Shown piece after piece: positions 1 to 5,062 of a stretch of DNA of 5,716 nt. The position numbers and the translations under genes are program-made. Source of the stretch: Acidobacteriaceae bacterium UBA1795 (GTDB taxonomy: Bacteria > Acidobacteriota > Terriglobia > Terriglobales > Acidobacteriaceae); assembly GCA_002314435.1 (NCBI GenBank), contig DCFV01000242.1:9200-14915 (forward strand). The letters run 5' to 3'. The notes under the pieces are model-generated. The model did not search any database. It was given only the letters and a program-made list of their open reading frames with translations, and was not told where the DNA came from. Within the stretch, counting starts at the first letter, position 1; every line of letters begins with the position of its first letter.

Positions 1-604
1 TGTAAATGCCCATGGAGGCATCGACCGCATTGGGATTAAAAGGCGAACGGATCGTGGTGGAGGGCGGCTTCTCCTGGAAGCCGATGACTTCGCCGTTCTT
101 GGCAACTTCGACCACGCCAAACTGCTTTACGTCTTCAGGCGCGATGGGGAGCGTGGCGATCGTGACATCCGCATTGTTCTCTTCGTGGTAGTCGAGCATG
201 CGGCTGTAGTCCATCTTGTAGATGTGATCGCCGCCGAGGATGAGCACATACGATGGCTGCTCGCTGCCAATGGAGTAGATATTCTGGTAAACCGCATCTG
301 CAGTGCCCATGTACCAGTTGGCGCCTGTGCGCTGCATGGGCGAGAGGAGTTCGTAGAATTCTCCCAGTTCCTGGGCCACTACGCCCGTCCAGCCTTCGCG
401 GATGTGACGGTTGAGCGACAGGGCCTTGTATTGCGTAAGGACGTAGACCTTGCGCAGCCCCGAATTGATGCAGTTGGAAAGCGTAATGTCGATGATTCGG
501 TAGTGGCCACCGAAGGGAACTGCCGGTTTAGCACGATCACGCGTGAGTGGGAAGAGCCGTTCGCCGGCGCCGCCCGCAAGCAAAACTCCCAGAGTGTCTC
601 TCAT
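1..604 (-). CDS. glgC: Glucose-1-phosphate adenylyltransferase (ADP-glucose pyrophosphorylase), N-terminal part
   Basis: The enzyme makes ADP-glucose and pyrophosphate from ATP and glucose-1-phosphate, the committed step of bacterial glycogen synthesis in the cytoplasm. The reverse strand reads without interruption from ATG at 604 to the window edge, giving 201 residues of a protein usually about 420 long. Visible family motifs are the nucleotide-binding loop LLAGGAGERLFPLT (residues 8-21), RAKPAVPFGG (24-33), RIIDITLSNCINSGLR (36-51), the WYMGTADAVYQN block (97-108), GGDHIYKMDY (124-133) and FQEKP (176-180). By analogy with E. coli GlgC, D126 matches the catalytic aspartate and K179 the glucose-1-phosphate-binding lysine. 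A GTG lies directly before the ATG, so the start could be one codon earlier; the ATG gives the usual MRDTLGVLLAGG beginning. The ribosome-binding site is weak (CAGGGG about 9 nt upstream). No other glycogen gene is visible. The C-terminal beta-helix domain lies outside the window. The identification is very secure. Confidence 0.96.
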   Translation of the reverse strand, partial: MRDTLGVLLAGGAGERLFPLTRDRAKPAVPFGGHYRIIDITLSNCINSGLRKVYVLTQYKALSLNRHIREGWTGVVAQELGEFYELLSPMQRTGANWYMGTADAVYQNIYSIGSEQPSYVLILGGDHIYKMDYSRMLDYHEENNADVTIATLPIAPEDVKQFGVVEVAKNGEVIGFQEKPPSTTIRSPFNPNAVDASMGIY

Positions 605-729
605 CACCGCACTGCCCCTGTCTTGAGTTTCTTTTCCCGGCCCGGAAGCGCCTGCGTTTGCAGCGTCCCGGCATCCGGTACTTCATTATTCTCAGTGGAA
701 CTTTTTCCACAGGCGCCACTGAAGGGTGG

Positions 730-738
730 AGAATATCA
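730..738 (-). promoter_or_regulatory. Possible extended -10 promoter element for glgC
   Basis: On the minus strand the sequence TGATATTCT fits the extended -10 pattern TGnTATAAT, with four of six bases in the hexamer. Transcription from it would start near 723 and give a leader of about 120 nt before the glgC ATG. No good -35 box stands 16-18 bp upstream (CTGCAG at the 17-bp position is poor). This is a weak candidate based on sequence only. Confidence 0.22.
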
Positions 739-790
739 CACGCAGATAAGAACTGCAGCCTATCCCGTTTGGATGGTTTGTCCTTCATGC

Positions 791-844
791 AAAAAGCAAA
801 AAACCGGGGACCATGCGGCGCGTTCAGGCGCCCTGGTCCCCGGT
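791..844 (-). terminator. Rho-independent terminator of the outer-membrane protein gene
   Basis: An 11-bp perfect stem (ACCGGGGACCA at 803-813 pairing with TGGTCCCCGGT at 834-844) encloses a loop that itself contains a short GGCGC/GCGCC hairpin. On the minus strand the stem is followed by a T tract, TTTTTTGCTTTTT, covering roughly 791-803. It lies 38 nt beyond the stop codon of the beta-barrel gene and well before the glgC start, so it should end that transcript and insulate glgC. On the plus strand the stem is followed by TCATTTGC, so it should act mainly in the minus direction. Confidence 0.9.
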
Positions 845-881
845 CATTTGCTGTTCTTCTGCAGCCATTGCCGCTGCAAAA

Positions 882-1610
882 TTACCGCTTCTTCTTGAAC
901 TTGTACTCAACGCCAACCGAGATGGCGAAGTTGACGTCAGTCTGCGTGATCTTGGTGCCGTAGTCGATTCCATAGCGGGTGATGATCGCATCCGGCGTGA
1001 CGCGGAAGACCCAGCGCGGGGAGCGGTTCAAGTCGATGTGGCCGCCGACGATCGCGCCGAACGCCAACTGGTCGTTGTAGAAGCCGACCACCTCCGGCGA
1101 CGCGCCGCGCAAATTCTGCTCGAAGTTGCCATAAGCGCCGCCCACCAGGGCGTGGGCAATCAGCGCGCCGTGCTTGTTGTGCGGACCCAGCCACTCCGGA
1201 CCAGCCACGAACAGGTACTGCGCCACAAAGGGGCCGTTGATGCTTTCGGTATTCGGCGCCGCGCCGCTGGTGCCCAGGTAGCCACGTCCAGAGCCCTCGA
1301 GGGCCCAGCGCTTGCTGAACCAGTAGGAGCCCGACAAGTCGAGACCGCCCAGGTTAGCACCCTGCAGCAGATTCGGACCGGCCTTGATGTGGGCGTAGGC
1401 CATGCCCAGCGACAAATCATAGCGGTTGTCGTAGCGCACACCGGCCAGCGGGTCCACCACGATATAAGCTGGCCCCTGCGCGGGCGCAGGCGCCGCACTG
1501 CCCTGCTGCGAGGACGAACTCTGGTCCTGCGCGAGCAGGTTGGGCATACCGCACAGAGCCGACGCACTGACGACGGCAAAAGCAAGAAGGGAACGAACGG
1601 AAAGACGCAT
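882..1610 (-). CDS. Secreted outer-membrane beta-barrel protein of unknown function
   Basis: The protein has 242 residues from ATG at 1610. It begins with a Sec signal peptide: MRLSVR, a hydrophobic stretch at about 8-22, and a likely signal peptidase I site after A27 (PNLLA|Q). The cysteine at 20 has no proper lipobox, so it is probably not a lipoprotein. A low-complexity linker rich in Ser, Gln, Ala and Pro follows (30-47). The rest alternates polar and hydrophobic residues and is rich in Gly, Tyr and Phe, as in a small outer-membrane barrel of about eight strands (YDLSLGMAYAHIKAG, LDLSGSYWFSKRWALEG, AISVGVEYKF). It ends in KFKKKR instead of a terminal aromatic residue, which I have seen in barrel proteins of related phyla. 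It resembles the OmpA-like/OMP_b-brl porin group in general form, but I recognise no specific function. GTG codons at 1616 and 1613 are alternative starts; ATG gives the most natural signal peptide. It is followed by its own strong terminator. Confidence 0.83.
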   Translation of the reverse strand: MRLSVRSLLAFAVVSASALCGMPNLLAQDQSSSSQQGSAAPAPAQGPAYIVVDPLAGVRYDNRYDLSLGMAYAHIKAGPNLLQGANLGGLDLSGSYWFSKRWALEGSGRGYLGTSGAAPNTESINGPFVAQYLFVAGPEWLGPHNKHGALIAHALVGGAYGNFEQNLRGASPEVVGFYNDQLAFGAIVGGHIDLNRSPRWVFRVTPDAIITRYGIDYGTKITQTDVNFAISVGVEYKFKKKR

Positions 1611-1620
1611 CACCACTCAG

Positions 1621-1648
1621 CTTACAGGACCGCGCCGAGGCTGGACAA
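1621..1648 (-). promoter_or_regulatory. Possible promoter of the outer-membrane protein gene
   Basis: On the minus strand, TTGTCC (1648-1643, four of six matches to TTGACA) and TGTAAG (1626-1621, four of six to TATAAT) are separated by 16 bp. Transcription would begin around 1614, only a few bases before the ATG at 1610, which would give a nearly leaderless message. This agrees with the absence of a good Shine-Dalgarno sequence before the gene, where only GAG in CTGAGTGG is seen. The match is modest and could be chance. Confidence 0.25.
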
Positions 1649-1809
1649 CGCACCCGCAACACAATCCGAGGAGGATTCAGGCGCAGTTTGCCCCGCGAAG
1701 CCTTCTCCCTGGGAGACGACCTGGCCAAGGCAGTAGAAATGAGCCCTGCGCCATAGACGTTCGGAACCACATTCGGTTTGCCAAACACCGCACACCCGGG
1801 GCGGATCCG

Positions 1810-2505
1810 TCAGGGTTCGCAGCGCTCGGCCCAGCTGGTGTAGAGCAGGTAGCGCGCGGTCTTCAGAGTCTCCACCGTCTCGGCAACTGCGGATTCGAGC
1901 GCGGAGCCGGGTTCGAGCGGTGGCGCGGCGTGCGTACGCCACTGGATTGGCACATGGCTGAAGATGAGACCGGTACGGGGCAGATGTCCGCGGCTTGATA
2001 CCACCTCTGCCGAATGCCAGTCATGCTGCTGCATGATGCGCGCGGCATAGCAGGCGTTCTGAATGGTGTCCAGCGATTGGGGTTCGAGGAAGATCGCCGA
2101 GCGGGGAATCCCCTGGGCTTCGGCTGTGCGGGCCATGACCTCGGCCTCAACAAAATGATTGTGCGCCGCAGCGCCACTCAGGATGAGGCGCGGCGCCACC
2201 CCGCGCTCGTATTCGTGAACCGCCTCAGTAACGCGCGCGAGCTGCTGCGGCGTGGGGTTTCCGTCTGCGTCGGCCGGATAGCCTAGCACGATGATGGCAT
2301 CGAAGCGGCTCAGGGCAGTGTTAGACGCGGGCGCAAACTGCCGCGCCAGCACGGCCCAAACTGCAAAAGCCACTACGGCAAGGACGCTGCCTAGTGCGAT
2401 ACGGGCGCGCCAGCCCAGACGGCGACGTCGCGGAATCGCGCGATGGCGGGGTCGGCGGGTGGGTTTCTGGCGTTGCAGGGGGCGCGGGGGACGCAATGCA
2501 GGCAA
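1810..2505 (-). CDS. Membrane-anchored YdcF/SanA-like protein (DUF218 family)
   Basis: The protein has 231 residues. The N-terminus is highly basic (more than ten Arg between 5 and 36), followed by one transmembrane helix at about 35-55 (IALGSVLAVVAFAVWAVLA). By the positive-inside rule the DUF218 domain should lie on the periplasmic side. Domain motifs are FDAIIVLGYPADADG (68-82), the LILSGA strand end (107-112), acidic E120 and E122, GIPRSAIFLEPQSLDTIQN (132-150) and SSRGHLPRTG (170-179). These match the SGG, E..S..T..N and S..H..R signatures of the family that includes E. coli SanA, YdcF and ElyC. Some members affect envelope integrity or vancomycin resistance; the biochemical activity is not established. 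There is no ATG or GTG before the transmembrane helix. I chose the TTG at 2505 because GGAGGG (2519-2514) lies 8 nt upstream; a TTG at 2496 is an alternative. That ribosome-binding site sits inside the terminator of the preceding gene. Family is secure, start moderately so. Confidence 0.87.
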   Translation of the reverse strand: MPALRPPRPLQRQKPTRRPRHRAIPRRRRLGWRARIALGSVLAVVAFAVWAVLARQFAPASNTALSRFDAIIVLGYPADADGNPTPQQLARVTEAVHEYERGVAPRLILSGAAAHNHFVEAEVMARTAEAQGIPRSAIFLEPQSLDTIQNACYAARIMQQHDWHSAEVVSSRGHLPRTGLIFSHVPIQWRTHAAPPLEPGSALESAVAETVETLKTARYLLYTSWAERCEP

Positions 2506-2554
2506 AAAGAAAACCCTCCAGCCTTCACTGTAACGCGAAGACCGGAGGGGTTTT
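2504..2554 (-). terminator. Terminator of the nitroreductase gene, overlapping the DUF218 ribosome-binding site
   Basis: On the minus strand the arm 2554-2537 pairs with 2526-2510 around a 10-nt loop. The stem is about 17 bp with one bulged C and two G-U wobbles, flanked by A4/T4, and the T tract TTTTCTTTTT (2513-2504) follows. The wobbles pair only in the minus-strand RNA; in plus-strand RNA they would be A-C mismatches, so the element is tuned to the minus direction. It begins 32 nt after the nitroreductase stop. Its 3' arm contains GGAGGG, the only good Shine-Dalgarno sequence for the downstream DUF218 gene. Confidence 0.85.
2514..2519 (-). promoter_or_regulatory. Ribosome-binding site deciding the TTG start of the DUF218 gene
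   Basis: GGAGGG on the minus strand lies 8 nt before TTG at 2505. It is a near-consensus Shine-Dalgarno and is the reason for the start choice. It is also base-paired in the terminator hairpin, so a read-through transcript would have this site at least partly hidden unless the hairpin melts or the upstream arm is absent. Confidence 0.55.
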
Positions 2555-2586
2555 CCTCTATCGGGAGACGCGGGGTTGCGGGTGGC

Positions 2587-3210
2587 TCAGGCCAACGCCG
2601 CCGGCTCGTTCCAGGCGGAGAAGACAATCTCGCCCAGCGGCTTGCGACTGCGCGGTGAGGTCTCCTGTGCGATCAGCCGTTGTTCACCGAGCGACGCAAC
2701 CTCGCCCTGGTAGCCGAGGGCCGTTACCACGCCCATCGCGTAGTCGCTGGGGATGCCAAAGGCCTCGCGGGCTCCCTCGTGGTCGAAGCCTGCCATCTGG
2801 TGGGTGGTCATGCCGAGGGCCGCAGCCTGCAGCACGATCGACGCGGTGGCGGCACCCAAATCGTAGAGCGCGTAAGCGTTCGGGGCGTTGTTGTGAGAGA
2901 ACGTGGTCTTGGCCACGCCGAGAATAAGCACCGGCGCCTTGGGCGCCCAGGCCTGGTTGAAACCGGCCAGCGCGGCCGCGATTCTGCGGTGCGTCTCCGT
3001 GCCGGCCGCGCCCACGATGAAACGCCACGGCTGCTCGTTGAAAGCCGAGGGTGCCCAGCGGGCCGCCTCAAACAGCTTCTGCAGGTCGGCTTCACGGATG
3101 GAGCGCTGCTGGAAGGCGCGGGCGCTCCAGCGCTTATGGAAAACGGGCAGCACGCCCTCGACGGCGGGTGCCTGCTTCAGATCATTCACTTCGTGCACGG
3201 TGAGAGTCAT
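2587..3210 (-). CDS. Nitroreductase-family FMN-dependent oxidoreductase
   Basis: The protein has 207 residues and belongs to the nitroreductase fold (FMN-binding homodimers that use NAD(P)H to reduce nitro compounds, quinones or enals). The N-terminal FMN-phosphate motif is seen as KRWSARAF (residues 26-33), followed by ARWAPSAFNEQPWRFIVG (50-67), the usual active-site and FMN segment. Later parts are a Gly/Ala-rich helix around DLGAATASIVLQAAALGM, then a GIPSDYAMGVVTALGYQG strand-turn and a C-terminal RSRKPLGEIVF segment typical of this subgroup. The length is normal and no lesion is seen. An in-frame codon at 3294 would add 28 residues (reading MQHVSSPRRIPRRAE) without family character; ATG at 3210 has GGAG 10 nt upstream and gives the expected length. 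The physiological substrate cannot be told from sequence. It is divergent from the receptor pseudogene and ends in a strong terminator. Confidence 0.92.
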   Translation of the reverse strand: MTLTVHEVNDLKQAPAVEGVLPVFHKRWSARAFQQRSIREADLQKLFEAARWAPSAFNEQPWRFIVGAAGTETHRRIAAALAGFNQAWAPKAPVLILGVAKTTFSHNNAPNAYALYDLGAATASIVLQAAALGMTTHQMAGFDHEGAREAFGIPSDYAMGVVTALGYQGEVASLGEQRLIAQETSPRSRKPLGEIVFSAWNEPAALA

Positions 3211-3286
3211 TTCAGTTCTGCTCCAAAAGAGTGTTCCGTATTCTGATGTTTCAGCGCGGCGGGGGATTCGGCGCGGGGAAGAAACA

Positions 3287-3314
3287 TGTTGCAACAGGCA
3301 AATTGTTTTGCCTG
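3287..3314. repeat. Two overlapping inverted repeats (possible operator)
   Basis: A perfect 10-bp palindrome, TGTTGCAACA (3287-3296), overlaps by two bases a perfect 8-bp inverted repeat with a 4-bp centre, CAGGCAAA-TTGT-TTTGCCTG (3295-3314). They lie 34-61 bp upstream of the TATAAT at 3348 and 77-104 bp upstream of the nitroreductase start. The position suits regulator binding for either divergent gene, but no regulator is encoded nearby and function is inference. Confidence 0.4.
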
Positions 3315-3347
3315 CGCGCGGTCACAATCTCCCCCTTTGGGCGGGGC

Positions 3348-3353
3348 TATAAT
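3348..3353 (+). promoter_or_regulatory. Candidate -10 box of the receptor gene
   Basis: TATAAT is a perfect sigma-70-type -10 hexamer in otherwise GC-rich DNA. The -35 region is poor: the hexamer at 17 bp spacing is CAATCT, so an activator or another sigma factor may be needed. Transcription would start near 3360 and give a leader of about 209 nt ahead of the ATG at 3569. Confidence 0.45.
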
Positions 3354-3362
3354 TGGCCGGTT

Positions 3363-3380
3363 TGTAACCTGTTGTTTACA
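3363..3380. repeat. TGTAA-N8-TTACA inverted repeat (possible operator)
   Basis: TGTAA (3363-3367) and TTACA (3376-3380) form a perfect 5-bp dyad with an 8-bp centre. It begins only a few bases after the predicted transcription start, a typical place for a repressor site. The half-sites are short, so chance is possible. Confidence 0.3.
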
Positions 3381-3403
3381 TGTGCGTGCGACGCTGAAGA
3401 GGT

Positions 3404-3440
3404 GCCGATTCTGTCGGCTAGCGCTCTCAAGTGAGAGCGC
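3404..3440 (+). promoter_or_regulatory. Tandem hairpins in the receptor leader
   Basis: Two adjacent inverted repeats occur: GCCGA-TTCTG-TCGGC (3404-3418) and the 9-2-9 perfect dyad GCGCTCTCA-AG-TGAGAGCGC, which fills 3421-3440 exactly. In RNA the second would form at least an 8-bp stem with an AAGT loop. No T tract follows (CAGTTTCCC), so it is not a normal intrinsic terminator. It may be a structured 5' leader or, at DNA level, an operator. Confidence 0.45.
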
Positions 3441-3568
3441 CAGTTTCCCGAGCCCTGCGGCAGGAATCATTGCCCGGAGAGCTTTGGACATGAACTGCGG
3501 ACCGGTCCCACATTTGTGCCGCATACCGGTTTTCCTCCCTTTTTCAACTGCAATCCTTGGAGAGCCTT

Positions 3569-4995
3569 ATGCGTTTGAGTAGAGTTGCGGCCTGGAGCAC
3601 GTCTCTGGTCGCGGTCTTCTTCCTGCTTTTGGCGACTTGCCGTGTCTACAGCCAGACGGCGGTCGACGGCGCCATCGGCGGCACCGTGCTGGATTCGACC
3701 GGCGCGGTGGTGGCGAATGCCGCCGTAACGGTGCACAAGAACCACACCTTCAAGTTCGGTGAAGACTTCCTGCACACGGACGACAACATCTCCAATCTCT
3801 ACAACCAGCGCTGATCGGCAGCGGCTCGTCGAGCGGCCAGACCAACCCCAACCTCTACCCTGCGACTTCGGGCGCTTGCGCGCCGACCTTCCCGGAGATT
3901 GTGCCGGAGAGTTCCTACTCCAACTGTCTGGGTGCGTCCAGCGGCAACGCGACGGCTTACTACCTTGACCCGAACTTCAAGCTGCCGCAGATTCACCAGG
4001 CCGACCTGACGGTTGAGCAGCAGCTTGGCAAGAGCAATGTGCTCACCGTCTCCTGGCTGGGTTCGTGGGGCCGTCGTCTGGCAGACTTCCGCGACACCAA
4101 CCTGCCGACGCCGATCGCCGTTGACTTCACCGTGGTGGATACCAGCGGTGTGGGACCACTCGCAAACGGCACAACGTTCACGACCAACGCTTTCTTTGCT
4201 ACCACCAACTCCAACTAGCGGCCCAACGCCAGCTTCAGCTCAATCACTGACATCTTCAGCGGCGTGAACTCGGACTACGCAGCGCTGGTGTCCAGCTTCA
4301 AACACAAGCTCTCTCACCACGTCTCGTTCGATGCCAGCTACACCTGGTCGCACGCGCTGGACTTCGGCCAAAACAACACCACCGGCGCCAGCGCCAACGC
4401 CCTGCTCGACACCACCGACCTCACGCTCGAGCGCGGCAACTCCAACCAGAACGTGCCGAATCGCCTGGTCCTCTACATGCTCGCCCAGTCGCCCTGGCAC
4501 TATAAGGGTGCGCTGGGCTCCCTGCTGAACGACTTCTCGCTGGCTCCGAGTTTCCAGACGCAGAACGGCCTGCCTTACTCGGCCGGCATCAGCACCTCGA
4601 ACTCGAGCCTCTACCAACCAGGCGCCACCACGCGCACCACGCTCGTGACCAGCTCTTTCAACGGCTCCAGCGGCACAGCGCGTGTGCCGATTCTCAATCG
4701 CAACTCGTTTACCTATCCGAAGACGTGGAATCTGGATCTGCGCGCATCCAAGCATATTGTGGTGCGGGAGCGCTACAGCCTGGAGTTCCTGGCTGAAGCC
4801 TTCAACCTGGCCAACCACCAGAACGTGACCGGCGTGGGCACCACGGCCTACTCCATCACCGAGGGCACCACCAACCACCTGAACACGCTGGTGCCTTACA
4901 CCAGCACGGCGTTCGGTTCCACCACCAGCACCAACAACAGCAACTTTGCCTACAACGTGCGGCAGATCCAGATGGCTCTGCGTCTGCAGTTCTAA
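3569..4995 (+). pseudogene. Decayed Oar-like TonB-dependent receptor
   Basis: Remains of a large outer-membrane receptor of the Oar/CarboxypepD_reg-like type, which imports bulky substrates with TonB energy. The start ATG has GGAGAG just upstream (3559-3564). A signal peptide (MRLSRVAAW, then SLVAVFFLLLA) is followed by the start of a carboxypeptidase-regulatory-like domain, GGTVLDSTGAVVANAAVTV. The frame then jumps to barrel sequence, HTFKFGEDFLHTDDNISNLYN, so most of that domain and the plug seem absent. It stops at TGA 3812-3814. Barrel homology resumes in another frame at about 3808 (ALIGSGSSSGQT), passes PQIHQADLTVEQQLG, meets TAG at 4216-4218 after TTNSN, and continues through TDIFSGVNSDYAALV, TWSHALDFGQNN, GNSNQNVPNR, LLAEAF-like LEFLAEAFNLANHQNVTGV and the C-terminal RQIQMALRLQF to TAA at 4993-4995. 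About 475 codons remain of a family near 1,100-1,200. Domain order and C-terminus are recalled family features; the deletions are inferred. Confidence 0.9.
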
Positions 4996-5007
4996 TGCAA
5001 CCTGTAA

Positions 5008-5046
5008 CAGCAGAAAGCGGCAGCCCTCGGGCTGCCGCTTTTGCTG
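5008..5046. terminator. Shared convergent (bidirectional) terminator
   Basis: A perfect 12-bp stem, AAAGCGGCAGCC (5014-5025) with GGCTGCCGCTTT (5030-5041), closes a CTCG tetraloop, and flanking CAGC/GCTG can extend it. It lies 18 nt after the receptor stop and 21 nt after the asnS stop on the opposite strand. The T runs are short in both directions (TTTTGCTGTGT on plus, TTTCTGCTGTT on minus), so it may be less efficient than the other two terminators here. Confidence 0.85.
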
Positions 5047-5062
5047 TGTCTGCGATCTGCGC

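Larger units (their letters stand above)
3211..3568. other. Divergent intergenic region rich in inverted repeats
   Basis: These 358 bp separate the nitroreductase (minus) from the receptor pseudogene (plus). I see no credible gene. The region contains a TATAAT hexamer and several dyads, listed separately, and a long apparent leader for the receptor. Near the end, two copies of the palindrome ACCGGT (3501-3506 and 3525-3530) and a TGCGG/CCGCA pair (3496-3500, 3519-3523) can form mutually exclusive stems. I do not recognise a known riboswitch class. No clear promoter for the nitroreductase is seen. Confidence 0.6.

Noticed and set aside
689..722. Possible leader hairpins in the glgC upstream region (CAGTGG/CCACTG and TGGAA/TTCCA)
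   Set aside because: The stems are short and compete with each other, with no sign of a known regulatory RNA; chance is likely.
537..788. Minus-strand reading frame of 83 codons overlapping the glgC start
   Set aside because: Out of frame with glgC over its conserved N-terminus, highly basic, and best explained as the glgC leader.
185..898. Plus-strand reading frame of 237 codons over glgC and its upstream region
   Set aside because: It is antisense to the well-supported glgC, crosses the terminator at 803-844, and shows no domain or ribosome-binding site.
813..1736. Plus-strand reading frame of 307 codons
   Set aside because: It is antisense to the outer-membrane protein, which has a signal peptide and terminator; the frame is Arg/Ala/Val-rich shadow sequence.
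1774..1790. Dyad CGGTTTGCCAAACACCG downstream of the DUF218 gene, as a terminator
   Set aside because: The symmetry is imperfect with a tiny loop, and no T tract follows on the minus strand.
4264..4995. Receptor C-terminal segment as a separate functional gene
   Set aside because: No ribosome-binding site or signal peptide precedes it and homology continues upstream across the TAG, so it is part of the pseudogene.
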